This document shows positions 1 through 12,301 of a stretch of 64,000 nt of DNA, in pieces. The notes below the pieces were generated by a model. It had not been told where the DNA came from and made no database searches. It saw only the letters and a list, made by a program, of their open reading frames with translations. The stretch is from positions 1,827,178 through 1,891,177 of the forward strand of contig OX422203.1 of NCBI GenBank assembly GCA_949130485.1. Direction: 5' to 3'. The position numbers and the translations under genes were made by a program. Numbering within the stretch: position 1 is the first letter of the stretch; the number at the start of each line of letters is the position of its first letter. This DNA is from Agelas oroides (Eukaryota > Porifera > Demospongiae > Agelasida > Agelasidae).

Positions 1-191
1 TCTGAAATTTTCAAGTCATGGCATAAAAACTACCCACTCTCACTATTTGTCGGCTTGTCTGTTATCCAGTGACTGTTAGCTATACTCGCTAAAAGCACGT
101 GTAGCTATGTCCTTTCTGTTTATGTTTCATGTAAATTGCTTGCATATACCTACTCAGCAGTCAGAATAGGGAAGCAGGACCATTCGTAGCA

Positions 192-330
192 ACCCAAACT
201 GGTCCGGGGGACCACTTTCGGCTGCCAAAAGTGGTCCCCCGGACCGATTTTGGTTGCCAAATTTGGTCCTGCTAGGACCAGTTTTGGCAAGAGGGGACCG
301 ATTTTGGCGTGACAACCCCCCTTAATTTCT
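192..330. repeat. Internally repetitive 'ggtcc' inverted-repeat element
   Basis: This stretch carries repeated and inverted copies of a motif like 'ccaaactggtccggggga' and its complement 'ggaccagttttgg'. It ends in a run of C at about 324-330. A related G/C-run element with 'ggttcc' motifs lies at 30553-31122. It is probably a small non-autonomous DNA transposon. The exact ends are not clear. Confidence 0.4.
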
Positions 331-390
331 GTCCAGATTCCTCATGACCTCCCTCATGTGAGTCAAGACTAGTGACTCCCCTCATATTTC

Positions 391-441
391 TAGTCTCGCG
401 TAGCCAGACTCCCTGCGAGAGTCTGGCTACGCGAGACTACA
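391..441. mobile_element. Short palindromic 'TAGTCTCGCGTAGCCAGAC' fold-back element
   Basis: The left half reads 'agtctcgcgtagccagact' and the right half 'agtctggctacgcgagact', a near-perfect inverted repeat with a loop of only a few bases. A larger relative, with ends like 'tagtctcgcaagcc', lies at 24252-24534. It sits just upstream of the proposed start codon of the first gene. Confidence 0.6.
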
Positions 442-460
442 TATTTCAACCACGTCAACC

Positions 461-3400
461 ATGTCCCAAACTGCTGAACAACCAACTGCTACGTAGCCAT
501 CTTCTCACCGTTTCTGAAGGGCACCCCACGGCCGTAGCAGTCTCTCTCTTTTCATCCTCTCCCTTCTCGTTCGCAGGTTCCATCTTTGGGTGTGGAGGGT
601 GGAGCTGCCGTCTAATTTAGTAGGCGGTGTCTCAAGCACGTGGATAGGTGCATCTTTCTCACTCTTGGCCCCACAAGCCATGGAGGTTTCCCAGGAAGTG
701 TCTTCTATGGTTCGTGGTTGGTTGATGGCCTCACCATCTGCTGGAAAGAGAAAGCAACCGCCAGACTATGTTCCAATCTCACCAAGGCCAGAAAGGTGTG
801 TTATTTTATCAGGTAGAAGAAGAATAGGTACACATGGAGGTGTGCTCTCCCAAAATATTGTAGCCAGTTGGCATGTAGGGTATTAACTAGGGGTAGTCTC
901 ATCTCACTGGTAGTAGTGTTTGTAACGGGGGGCTCATCTCACTGGTAGTAGTGTTTGTAACGGGGGGCTCATCTCACTGGTAGTAGTGTTTGTAACGGGG
1001 GGCTCATCTCACTGGTAGTAGTGTTTGTAACGGGGGGCTCATCTCACTGGTAGTAGTGTTTGTAACGGGGGGCTCATCTCACTGGTAGTAGTGTTTGTAA
1101 CGGGGGGCTCATCTCACTGGTAGTAGTGTTTGTAACGGGGGGCTCATCTCACTGGTAGTAGTGTTTGTAACGGGGGGCTCATCTCACTGGTAGTAGTGTT
1201 TGTAACGGGGGGCTCATCTCACTGGTAGTAGTGTTTGTAAGGGGGGCTCATCTCACTGGTAGTAGTGTTTGTAACGGGGGGCTCATCTCACTGGTAGTAG
1301 TGTTTGTAACGGGGGGGCTCATCTCACTGGTAGTAGTGTTTGTAACGGGGGGCTCATCTCACTGGTAGTAGTGTTTGTAACGGGGGGCTCATCTCACTGG
1401 TAGTAGTGTTTGTAACGGGGGGCTCATCTCACTGGTAGTAGTGTTTGTAAGGGGGGCTCATCTCACTGGTAGTAGTGTTTGTAACGGGGGGCTCATCTCA
1501 CTGGTAGTAGTATTTGTAAGGGGGGCTCATCTCACTGGTAGTAGTGTTTGTAACGGGGGGCTCATCTCACTGGTAGTAGTGTTTGTAACGGGGGGGCTCA
1601 TCTCACTGGTAGTAGTGTTTGTAACGGGGGGCTCATCTCACTGGTAGTAGTGTTTGTAACGGGGGGCTCATCTCACTGGTAGTAGTGTTTGTAAGGGGGG
1701 CTCATCTCACTGGTAGTAGTGTTTGTAACGGGGGGCTCATCTCACTGGTAGTAGTGTTTGTAACGGGGGGCTCATCTCACTGGTAGTAGTGTTTGTAACG
1801 GGGGGCTCATCTCACTGGTAGTAGTGTTTGTAACGGGGGGCTCATCTCACTGGTAGTAGTGTTTGTAACGGGGGGGCTCATCTCACTGGTAGTAGTGTTT
1901 GTAACGGGGGGCTCATCTCACTGGTAGTAGTGTTTGTAACGGGGGGCTCATCTCACTGGTAGTAGTGTTTGTAACGGGGGGCTCAAAACAAAACCAAGTG
2001 ATCAACAAAGTTTTAAGAACTGATCAAGAGATCAAGATGAACTCCAAATGACCAAGATCAACAGGTATTGTACGTGAAAGAGTGATCAGGACTGGTCTCA
2101 AACGCCTCTACAGGTGAGATATAAGTGACAACCCCTTCTTCTTAAACTTTCACATTCCATGCTCTTTTATCTGGAAAAAGATAGTCAGACTGCAGGGGTT
2201 CATTTAGAACTATTGTCTAGAGGGGACCGGTTAAAAGTTTGGGGGGGGGGGGGGGGGGGTGGGCATCAGTAGTCTTTGTTCCCACACCTCACACAGTGTT
2301 CATTCTGTGTTACACATTCCTCTCTCTGCCACTCTCATTCTTGCCCGTTGCCTGATGGCCACCCCAGGCTTGGCCTCGGTGCAGAGCTGTGTAAGGGCAG
2401 TAATGAACTAGACACTGTTCAGAGAAGGGAGATGGCGGTGAGGATGGAGAGGAAGATTGTTGGCAGGAGGAGAAAGCGCTTGGACACAGGTAAGTATCGT
2501 AATGCTATGATGTTTTGTTTGTGAGAAATATTTGTGATTTTATCCATGTTTAATCTGGCTAAGCTCCCCCCTCAGTTTTCAAATTGTGTAATTTTTTTGC
2601 TCTAAGCTGGCTTACTAAGCTCTTGGTAAGTTTGTAAAAGCATAAGACGTTGTAGTATTACAGTAGTATAAAGAACAATAGCATGCAAATATACCCATGT
2701 CCCTTTTCTAGTAGTCTAAGAATACTACAGCAAAATTCTGCAGTCTCTTAGATCATCAGGTGGGAGGAGTTTCTTACTTTTGCTGCTATTAATAGCTGGT
2801 GTAGTAACTGATTGCAGAATACCTACAGATCACGTCATATAGACATGTCACTTGGTTCTTAAATTGTGTATCCTATTATAAGTAGAAACAGTAAAATCAA
2901 ACTTGAGCTTGAGTGTGCAGCACAATGGTCTTTCACACAGCCACTGTGGTAAACACATTAGGGTGGTGTGTGGGCAGTATATGGTGTAGGCTAAACCAAA
3001 TTCGAGTAATAGACCATCATCTTTAAAGACTAAACAAACCTTGTGTGACACCTTTTGGCAATTACACCAAATGTCCTGCCAGCAGAAATAGTGTTGTCTG
3101 TTCTTATGGGAAGGTAGTCAAGTAAGTGCTGAAATGAGTTCTTAATGGCCAAGTAGAGCGGACTTAAAGGCCAGACAGGGTTAGGAGGTTAGAGGACAAT
3201 GGACTTCTTGTGGCAGTACTGGGTCTATCAGTTGAGAACAATAACACATATGGAAGTTTCGGCTGGAAAGTGACGTCACATTTCAACCCCATCACTGTGC
3301 TCAAAGTGCTGTATTGCTAAACATCCTTTAAGGATGACGCTCATACGCACATTGTAGACATATTGTGTCTACAAAATGCTTATGAGCCCCGTCCTGAGTG

Positions 3401-5905
3401 GAAGTTCAGAGATGGCCTGCTATCTGGAGCTGCCACACATACTGTGTATAGTTGAGATAGAGACATTTGATCCTGAAATTTTGTTTGAGTTGAGTTTGAG
3501 GGTGTCTTTTTTTGTTAATGTCAACTTTCCTCAGCCAGAAATATTGATAGTATAAGGCTAAGCAGAGGGAAGGGAAACCCGGAAAAGCTGGAAGTTGCTG
3601 GGGATCAATCCCAGGGCTTGAGCTGCCAATGCTCTGACCTCTGGGCAATGACCAGCCCCCACACATAGAACTTTGGGGGCTGGTGATTGCCTACATTTCT
3701 TAGAATTGTGGGGGCTGGTGAGGTTGTAGCTTAGTGGTCCGAGCTGGAAGCTCAAGCCTGAGATCCTGGGGTTGCTTCCCAGTGGCTGCCAGTTTTTCGT
3801 CTTTCCGTTTACTTGCTATGTGGCTGCTTTCTTACACTGCCCCCAGTGACTTGATGGTTTGATCTTTCATGATACAGTTGCTGCACCTCAAACGGAACTT
3901 GCTTGGATGGAGAAAAGCAATTCACAGGATTTATCGTCTAATGAAGAGTGTAGCCGAACTGCTGCTGTGAAAATGGGCAGAAAAATGGGAGGCACACACT
4001 TGCAGGAAGTTCTGCTTGGTGGATGTGAGGGAGTCTCAAAAAGAAAAAGAAGAAAAAGGGAGAGACACAGGCAAGTTTCTGATACAGCTGTCTCTGAGAT
4101 AGTCAATCCTAGCAATGGTTCTGACAAGCTGCTAAATTGTTCTGGTAGACTCAGCACTAAAGTGCACATGTTCCAGCAGCCCCATGAGTCATCATCTTCC
4201 CGAGTGAAAAAGGTTGAAAGGAAACCCGGAGGAGACACAGTTCTGCAAGAAGATTTGAGTGCTGAAACTAACATTTCCAAACCTGAGTTGCAAGAAAAGA
4301 AGAAAACCCACAAGAGAAAAAAAATGAAAGAATCTCCTCCGTGTAGTTCCAAGAAGCATAGTAAAACATTCTCAAAGAAGACAGGACAGGATAGACAGTC
4401 TTCCGGTGAATCCGATCTGGAGGAGGCTGCAGCTGAAAGAACTCAACTTGAAAAGTTGACACCCAGTGAGCTGGATGTACTCCAGCCTGCTCCGCACTGT
4501 GAATTAGAACAGTGTAGCTCTTCACTGATGGCTGCTCAATTTGTGAAAGAAAGAAGAGTGAAGAATACCAAGAATTCCTGGAAGACCCAAACAAACATCT
4601 CCACTTGTCCCAACCCTGCTTCAGATGGAGACAATCAGCTACAGACAATGAAAGACATTGCCATGGAGACAGGTGTTGTGACTCAGAGAAGGGTCAACTG
4701 CGGCAGCAGGGCCAGACGACAGCTGCAGGTGTGTGTACAGGTAGTCTATGTATAATCTCTCTGTGCAAGACATAATGTGCAAAATGCGTACCCACATACA
4801 TATTACAGGCCAGCTGGCCTCTATACAGCTATATGACTACCGTAGGACAGGAAATTTTCACGGACATGAAATTTTTGCTATACAGTGGAACCCCTCTATA
4901 GCGGACACCATCGGGGAATGAAGTTTTGGCCTTTATAGAGGTGTCCCTATCTCAGGGTTTTTTCATAAATCAAGATAATAATTGATTATCAAGCAACAAA
5001 ACAACAATACAACTTGAAATTATGCACAAAATCAGTCCATGCAAGCAAAAGAAAAAAGATTACATTAACAAAGCAGGGGTTTCTTAAGTACTATTCTGAA
5101 TAGCGATGCAGTCGGGACCAAGGTGAGTGTCCGCCATAGACAGGGTGGCCGCTCATCAGAGGTGGTCGTTAAGAGGGGTTCCACTGTATTCGCAGTTGGA
5201 CTCATACCACGAAAATATTATTTGGGAAATAATCATTGCAACACTGCGTGTGTGCGTGCACGCCAGCCACATGGCCAGTGTTTATTATTTTGCTAGTACA
5301 TTGCAATAGTGCATCTGCGAATATTTTCGACTGGGAAAATTTCGCGTCCTATGATATGCAGCAGTATGACTACCATGTGCATCCAGTCAGCATGCATGCA
5401 GAAATGTTGGACTTTCAGGAAATGTAGTCTTCTACCAACCTTGTTACTATGCCTATAGCCATTAGAGGAAGTGATGCGGAGGCCAAGGTTTAAATCTTCT
5501 AGTCAGGATGCCCTGTCCTGAGTTATAACAGAACATTAGGGTAACAATTACTAAATGTTGAGTCTCAGAAAATTAATAAAGTAAACCTTGAGAGTTGAAT
5601 AATTTCTAAGAGATGTCAGTGTATATTTCCCATCTGGTTGTTTCTGTATAGTTGTATTACTAATATTTGCATGTGACTGCCATCCACTGTGTATCCTATG
5701 GTAGTGCTTCTTTCTATGTGTAAACAACTTACACTGTGTGCATTCCACATCTGATTTCCTTCCTGGGTACTTCCATGTTTACTGTTTATGTGTATATGAG
5801 GTTCACAACTTTCCCTTTTGTGTTCCTGCACAGAGGAAGGCTTTTCTGTACCAGAAGAGGAAGTTACTGAAGAGGAAAAGAAAACATCGCCTCACTCTTG
5901 CCTAG
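461..5905 (+). CDS. Lys/Arg-rich, probably nuclear protein of unknown function (5 exons, ~431 aa)
   Basis: I do not recognise this protein. The exons are 461-492, 577-795, 2368-2489, 3878-4728 and 5834-5905. Splice phases agree at each junction (2, 2, 1, 0) and the total of 1,296 nt is a whole number of codons. The start MSQTAEQPTA is the least certain part. The protein has a hydrophobic/tryptophan-containing N-terminal segment (WVWRVELPS, STWIGASF). A long hydrophilic middle follows with many basic clusters (KRKRRKRERHR, KKKTHKRKKMK), and the C terminus is very basic (KRKLLKRKRKHRLTLA). Basic clusters of this kind suggest nuclear or nucleolar targeting, which is inference. Intron 2 holds a large minisatellite, intron 3 two SINE-like elements and intron 4 a MITE. 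The gene runs convergent with the PH-domain gene. Confidence 0.7.
893..1985. repeat. 35-bp minisatellite, about 31 copies
   Basis: The unit contains 'ctcatctcactggtag' followed by 'tagtgtttgtaac' and a run of five to seven G. Copies differ mainly in G-run length and in loss of the 'c' before it. It lies in intron 2 of the first gene. Short ORFs here are repeat artefacts. Confidence 0.97.
2239..2259 (+). repeat. Poly-G tract
   Basis: A run of about 20 G within intron 2 of the Lys/Arg-rich gene. Its exact length may be unreliable. Confidence 0.8.
3558..3665 (-). mobile_element. tRNA-derived SINE-like element (inverted copy)
   Basis: Read on the minus strand it gives 'ggggctggtcattgcccaga' with an A-box-like 'ttgcccagagg', then a B-box-like 'gggattgatcccc' about 35 bases on. 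Spacing and order fit a pol III promoter of tRNA type. A second, related tRNA-like unit lies head to head at 3710-3800. There is no intact tRNA fold, so I call it a SINE relic and not a tRNA gene. Confidence 0.5.
3680..3805 (+). mobile_element. tRNA-derived SINE-like element
   Basis: It contains 'gtagcttagtggtccgagct', which resembles a pol III A box, and 'ggggttgcttccc', which resembles a B box, about 40 bases apart. The upstream 'gggggctggtgaggt' is shared in inverted form with the neighbour at 3558-3665. Confidence 0.5.
4881..5188. mobile_element. MITE with 'ACAGTGGAACCCCTCT' terminal inverted repeats
   Basis: The left end is 'acagtggaacccctctata' and the right end is 'aagaggggttccactgta', inverted copies about 300 bp apart. 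There is no coding capacity. It lies in the last intron of the Lys/Arg-rich gene. Confidence 0.8.
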
Positions 5906-6093
5906 GGTGCTACTGTACCAGTAAATAACATGACATTGTGGTATCTTTTTTTTTATCAACCTGTTGCTTTTATTATACAGTATACAGTCATTTTCATTAC
6001 TAGTGTTTTCCCTTATCATTTATATTGTTGAACATAGTCATGTTCACTTCCAGCTGGGTCAAGAGAAAAGTGTTTACAAGCTTGTACTGTAAG

Positions 6094-6099
6094 AATAAA
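6094..6099 (+). terminator. Polyadenylation signal AATAAA
   Basis: AATAAA lies about 190 bases after the stop codon of the Lys/Arg-rich gene, the expected position for 3'-end formation. Confidence 0.6.
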
Positions 6100-6614
6100 A
6101 CCCAATTTGGGACACATGCAGCTTGTTTCAGGCATAGATATGAGTAAAAACAAGTCTTGCCCTTGAGATTTCACCAGTACTGGTGCTTTCTACGTGTATT
6201 CAGCTATGGATTGCGTTAATTAGCACATTAATTGTGCATCATATAAAATGGCAGCGACGAAAACGGACAAATTAAGAAGGAGCCATTGTGGGCTATCACT
6301 AGCTGATTTACTAAACAAGTCGGTCATGCAGCAATGTGCACATTTGTTGCATTGCCTACAATATTATTTGTACATACATGCATTTGAATGACGTATTGTC
6401 ACATGCTCAATATCACAGTAATAGAATGACAACCACAGTATAAAAACACAGTGAGAGAGGAAGGGTAGCCGTACGTATAAAGAAGACATGCAGTTACAAA
6501 AACTGAAGAAGATAGCACAGGGATATACTGAAAGGTGGGGTGGTTTATGATGAAGTGCCCAGCATGTGTACTAGGTAAGTGTTGTAGATCGATCTGGAAG
6601 GTGTGTGTGGTCTA

Positions 6615-9345
6615 CTATAGTTTCTTCTTGGGAGAGGGGTTGGTGTGTGTGAACTCCATGGAAGTTGTGATGATGGCTTCCTTCTCTTTTGGATACCGAT
6701 GTTCAAATGAGACTTGCTGTAACTCTTCAAACCACTGTGTGTGTGTATGTGAGTGTGTGTGTGTGAGTGTGTGTATGTGAGTATGTTATGAGTTCCAAAG
6801 CAGTATCATAATATTATGGTTTCACGACTAGTGTTTACTGTGCACATGTGTCCGTGTTGCTAAAATAATTAATTAGGAGAAGCCAATCAGCAATTGGTAT
6901 GTCTAAGTTTGTGTACAAGGGCTCTCTAAGTTGGAGCTACAGGGCAGTTTGGGAGTGACCGAAATCCAAGTGGCTACTGCTTCCTGTTTGCAGTGTTAAG
7001 AGTTGTGTCATGTCTGCAGAAAGTTTCCCATGCAAGCTTGCAACCCTCTACTGTGTACATATCCGGTTTAAAGTTAGTTGAAGGACAATTTCCCTAATAA
7101 GCCATTGATAAAGTGAAAGTGCATGCATTGGCTAGGCATAACACACAGAAATAGTTTCCAGATGATCTGTTTTTGGTGCTGTGGTACTTTCCATGTTATA
7201 TAGTCACTAGACTGCAAGACTCGGAGTAAAAATGCATATATAGCTATTAGCTAGTAAGAATCAAAAATGATATTTTATGACTGGCATGCAATCACCTGGG
7301 ATTTCCAACAGTCATGTATACAAATGCCACTTAACATACCAAGAAGATGTCAGGTATCATTGTAAACTTGCAGAGCACATCGCATAATCTAACTATGGAC
7401 TAGACAGTGACAGTCCAGCATATTTCCCGTAGCTCCACCTAAATGATTGCCATTATGCTTGCCCTTATTATTGACACCCTCTAAGTCTTCTATTATCATC
7501 ACCAAGTGAGTATTTGTGCAGCAGAATCCACACCAGTTAAACTACAGTGAAGTAGTACAATCATGTGCATGTATCATAATTTATATGGTGCTTTTTGCTG
7601 TGTTACAGGTCTGCATTGATTATGTTCAAATTAGCACCTAACTTTAAACTTGTCACTAGTTTCACATTGCATGGCAGTGTGAAACTCCTTGCGGTGTTGT
7701 TAGACTAGGTATGTCATATTGGCATATCTATCACTCTGATGCCAAGCAGTGTTTCAACACAGCAGCACAATGTTTACTATTGTTTAGCAATACTATACAG
7801 TGTTTGTAGTCCCAGAGCCTGCACTAAACATACCACCTTCACTCCAGGCCAGCCTGGGTATGAATTTAGGATCTCCAACCCATAGTGCTTGATGCCTTAA
7901 TCCTAGATGTTTTTTTTTTGTTTGTTTTTTTACCTCGGGTAATGTTGTTACAATTCTATTAACTCACCTCATTTCTTCCTTCTTCAGTCTGAAATCTGAT
8001 GTGGAAGACACAGCTTTCCTCATCATCTTCCCACCCTCTTCTTCTCGGTACAGGTGGGGTGATTCTGAGCACTATCTTTGCAAAAGGTAGTGATGTCTTT
8101 TCGATAATTGCATCTGCACAAAACACCAATGCACTTTCATAATTAAATTCTGTCAGTTTTGCTGCAAGACAAAACCTTTATAGACTTACTCTCAAGAATC
8201 TAATAGTATGAATTGGACTTTAAAGTACATGTTTGTATGTGTTGTCAAGATTGATATATACTTACTTTTCAAGTAGATAGCACCAAGCACAGGTGTACTG
8301 TTTAGTTCCTGTATGGAAGATAATTAGACGAGAAAAGTAAGCCTACATGCATGAAACATGTATACATAAAATATGTGGTTTGTGTATATATGCCATCATT
8401 ATTGCTTCAAGCTTACCTTAGCTGGTCTTAGATAGTACAAGAAGTTCTCTGTGGAGGAGGAAGACATGAAGATGGCCTTTCAAATCAGCACACTGTGCTA
8501 GTGTAGCATTATCTTGTGTCCTACATAGTGGATGATGATTTACAATGCCAGCTAGATATGGTATATGGTTTATGCATGGAGACTGAATGCGCACAGCGGC
8601 TTGCATTAGCTGTTTGATGGCCATACTCAGTACTCAGTGACTCACCTTTCAAGATAAAAACACGTCTTCTCCATGGAGTGTACCAGGATGGTTTAGGACC
8701 TGCATATCCATGGTAGTGCATGGGTTAAATGATCACACTTAATACAAGGATCAATGATACATGCACTCCAGTTAAATACCTTTACAAAAACAAACCTCTA
8801 TATACGACAAGCCTCCACGATTCTTACCTGTCTTGAACATGATACCTCTCTTCTGCCATTCTTTCTGGAGCCCCAGCTCACTGAAGGTCAGCTGCAGTAA
8901 TGCATTTAGTTCAACTTAGCTACAACAACACAATACACTGCAGTAATGCATTTAGTTCAACTTAGCTACAACAACACATTTAGTTCAACTTAGCTACAAC
9001 AACACAATACACTTCAGTAATGCATTTAGTTCAACTTAGCTACAACAACAAACATGAACACAATACATTCAAGCACAGCTTGCAAACTATAGCTACACAT
9101 ACATCAGGGTTGCAGAATGCAAGTATGGTGCTTACCTTCCCAGCGGGGGAGGAGGAGCTCCCTAGAGAGTTATAGATGCTTTTATCTCTGTCGTTCATGA
9201 CCAAGTGGCTGTCGCGACTGGTGTAGTCAGGATTGTGCTGCAGCGAGCTCTCCACCGAACTGCAGTAATCGCAGTGAGACGATCTCTCCGAAAAACCGTC
9301 GCTATACACCACACTGGCGGTGTTAAGTGCCTCAATTAGTGCCAT
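6615..9345 (-). CDS. PH-domain protein (7 exons, 222 aa)
   Basis: Exons in transcript order are 9345-9136, 8891-8828, 8699-8646, 8448-8417, 8308-8266, 8113-7968 and 6734-6615. All phases agree and the product is 222 residues. Residues 1-70 (MALIEALNTASVVYSD...) are Ser-rich and probably disordered. A pleckstrin-homology domain follows at about 80-195: the first strand EWQKRGIMFKTG, the WRRRVFIL strand, ENFLYYL, PVLGAIYL, the CVFHIRFQT strand and the closing helix with its hallmark Trp at 184 (NEWFEELQQ). PH domains bind phosphoinositides or protein partners, usually at membranes. The protein has no other domain, so its partner is unknown. The C terminus is short and basic (PKKKL). The start ATG is the first in frame. 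Confidence 0.9.
8893..9052. repeat. Short tandem repeat (about 46-bp unit, 3-4 copies)
   Basis: Units contain 'gcatttagttcaacttagct' followed by 'acaacaacacaatacac'. It lies in the first intron of the PH-domain gene. Confidence 0.8.
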
Positions 9346-9695
9346 TGTATTAGCGGAATGTACCAAAGTCGCTAGCTAGTTGAGTGGGTCTGCTGATTGA
9401 ATCGGGAGAAGCTGATAAACTGTATAGCAAATAGCGTAGCGCTGAAGGGTGTGGCAAACTGCACCTTCTGGGTAATGCTGAGAAAGACTACACAAACTTG
9501 TACGTTTTATCGCACCTACCAGGCTGCTGGCCTTTTTATGAAACTTAGGTTGCGAACGGAAATGACGCAACCCACTTCGAAGTGCATTGATGCGTGAAAG
9601 TGATCCGCGCGCTGGGGTTGGTTGCAGTCAATCCGCAAGCGTACAGACACGCCCAATTTTTTATTACATGGGCGGTAACATCCGGTTAGGGAGAA
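9346..9695. promoter_or_regulatory. Promoter region of the PH-domain gene, possibly bidirectional
   Basis: This stretch lies between the PH-domain start codon (minus strand) and a possible plus-strand start at 9696. It is richer in CpG than the flanking introns. No TATA box is obvious. A plus-strand promoter is only inferred. Confidence 0.35.
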
Positions 9696-9917
9696 ATGGC
9701 GCTGGCGAGTTCATTGGAGAGCGTTACAAACATGTCTTTAGTTTTCGGATGTTCTGCCGATTTGTTTAACATAAGCGACTTTGAAAGACTTCAGTGGTTT
9801 GTGTCTACGCAGGGATGGACTTGGAACTGAATCAAGCGGCTTTAGCGTCGTCACGAGAAGTGTTTTATAAAGGAAGCGAACGCCCACGAAGTGTGCTGGA
9901 TGAGTGTTGCCAGCGCT
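9696..9917 (+). other. Two short overlapping ORFs, possible 5' exon of an unidentified transcript
   Basis: ATG at 9696 opens a 44-codon frame (MALASSLESVTNMSLV..., ending GWTWN). A second frame from ATG at 9815 (MDLELNQAALASS...) ends at about 9917. Both have plausible composition, but I could not join them to further exons. This may be a short gene, the first exon of one, or chance. Confidence 0.2.
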
Positions 9918-9949
9918 AGCCCAAGCAACCGAGGTCTGACACAAAGTTT

Positions 9950-12300
9950 GGTGAGTTACACAAGGGGTATGATGACTTAGCTACATAACGAGCACAAAAT
10001 GTGTGCTGGATGGATTGTAAAAATAGAATGTCCCAAGGTTTTGTGCAGCCATCCAACTATCGCTCTATGGGGGTAAGAGCAAACTCACCCACTGGTATGA
10101 TTAGTAGATACACTGTTGGTTTCCTTAGTGTACTGGCATGTTGTGCATAGGCATCTGCTCTGATTTGTGGGTGTAGAGTGGGTTGGAGTAGTTTTTGCTG
10201 GGAACTGAAACAGCAAATGATGGTGCTATGAAGCACGAGGGTGGAATATTGACGAAACTTTGCAGAGCAATCTGGTGGTGGGATTGGAGTACTATGTATG
10301 GACTTTGGTAAAATAGGAATGGAGGAAGGATGGTTAGATAGCTTCGTACCCAAGCGTGGTCCAGCCACACCTGGGTACGGCAAGAGCGCATGATGTCATT
10401 TTCAATAACAAATGATGTCATCATGCACTCTTGGTACGAGGCTAGGAGGTAGAGGGCAGACCAGAGGACAGGTTTGAATGTACAGTAAAATGATTGAAAT
10501 TCACTGAATGGATATTGCCAGGTGAATTCTATATGGTCACTTATTTAATGTGCACCTTCATGCACCTTGAATCACGAAGTAAGAACAATAACTGTCCATC
10601 TAGAACTCACCTGGTACCCAGGCTGGTGGTATCCACAGAGCAAGTTTTGAATGAGGACCGGCTATGTAAATTGAGTTCACTTTTCACTATGGTCACTATG
10701 GCAGTCTACATCATTTACTTTTATAATTTTTCACTCCAGCTGATTTGCAATGTCATGCAGAGGAACCAGGTGTTGTGCTGACTAATGATATTCTGCCATT
10801 GAAGTATCTGGTGATGATGTCATAGCATTAACTGAGTTTGCAGACTGTCAACTGAAAGGACATGATCGTTAAAACCCACCATCTTCTACAAGTATGTAGT
10901 TATTCTTATTGGAATTGGCTTTATTTGTGTGATATCCACCATACCATAGCTGCAATGAACATGTCGCACATGACGCACATGACACGCATGGAAGTAGAAC
11001 TTGACCTCCTGTATGGCTGCTGATAATTGGTGCTGCAAGGGCTTAAAGGACTACTCGTATCAGTGTGTACAGTCTCCACAAGTTGGGTTTCATAGGTTGA
11101 CAAAGAATGTAATGCCTCCTCAAATCGTTCTACTGTACGTCACATGCTTCTTTGTTACCTGTCATGGGACAACACCTGTCTTGGTGACTCTTTACGACAC
11201 CCACTTTCACATGCTCAGACATCCTATTTTGGACTTTATGTAGCATGAACTTGTCAGTTCAGTATTTCTGGTGGATGGCAGAGGTGACTCTGATGAAAAC
11301 TGATGGAACCTGACCAAATTTTGTCACATTTTCATGTTTTGCTTCATCACTAGCTCTCTTTTGTATATTATTCTCTGCAGTGCATTCTTTATCTGCTCAC
11401 ATACACCTGACACGGGTCATCATAGTGTCATGTTAACAATTATGACGTGTGGGTGGTCACAGGTTTCACTAGCCTGTGCCAAAGCACCAAGGTGCTGACA
11501 CAAGTTTTAACCTGCCAGCAGTAAAGTACTACCATAGTGGAAAACTATGCTCACCCTCACTTGCCTTGCAGTTGTGTAAAAACAGAATGTCCCAGACATC
11601 TTTAAGGGGTACAAAATACCAGTTATTCCGTAACTTAGGCGCAGAGTAACAGTTTTCAACGCTTCAAACGCGATTTATACAGCCTTTCACCCTTGCACTA
11701 CACCTACGAATCGAAGGAAAGATGAGAAAACTCGCAGTATTAGAAATATGAGCTCTTCCGGTACGCTGGAAGTACTTCCGCATTCACGCGGGAAGCTGCT
11801 GCGCATGTAATTAACTCCTTCCATATATGGAAGCGCGTGTACGCTTGCGGATTGACTGGTTGGGTCTGGCTTGCGAGACTACATGTGTATTACATGCAGT
11901 GCAGCTGAGCGTATTAAATTTGCAGGCAAGACGGATTACATCAACCATCAGTTACAAGTGAGATACAAAAAGGCTATCAAGGCAAATTCATGGTCTGGCA
12001 CCTCTGGATCACATGTTGGTAGTTAACTACACCCACTAGGAAACCAGCTTCAATTTGGTCTTGAGCCTATCCATTAGAAGTGTATAATTGCACATTTAAA
12101 GGTCTCAGTAATAATAATTGTAGAACAAGAAATAAACGCACACATGCACACAAAAAAGAAGACATGACAAATTTAAAACCTGAATGTTTCCGAATCCTTT
12201 ACACCTAAGAACAAGAGCAATGAATTATTATTGCTTTCCAGTAATATATTGGCAACGCTTATTTCCAACAAATCAAACTAAAAGGAGCATGTTTATGCTC
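9950..12300. other. Intergenic stretch without recognisable genes
   Basis: I found no supported coding exon here. It lies between the putative short transcript at 9.7-9.9 kb and the 3' end of ARL8. Short ORFs (for example at 10494-10781) show no recognisable domain or splice context. A half-copy of the 'tggcttgcgagactac' fold-back family end lies near 11867. Confidence 0.5.
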
Positions 12301-12301
12301 T

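Noticed and set aside
893..1985. Regular 35-bp direct repeats as a CRISPR array
   Set aside because: The repeats are contiguous with no unique spacers, and the setting is an intron of a eukaryotic gene. It is a minisatellite.
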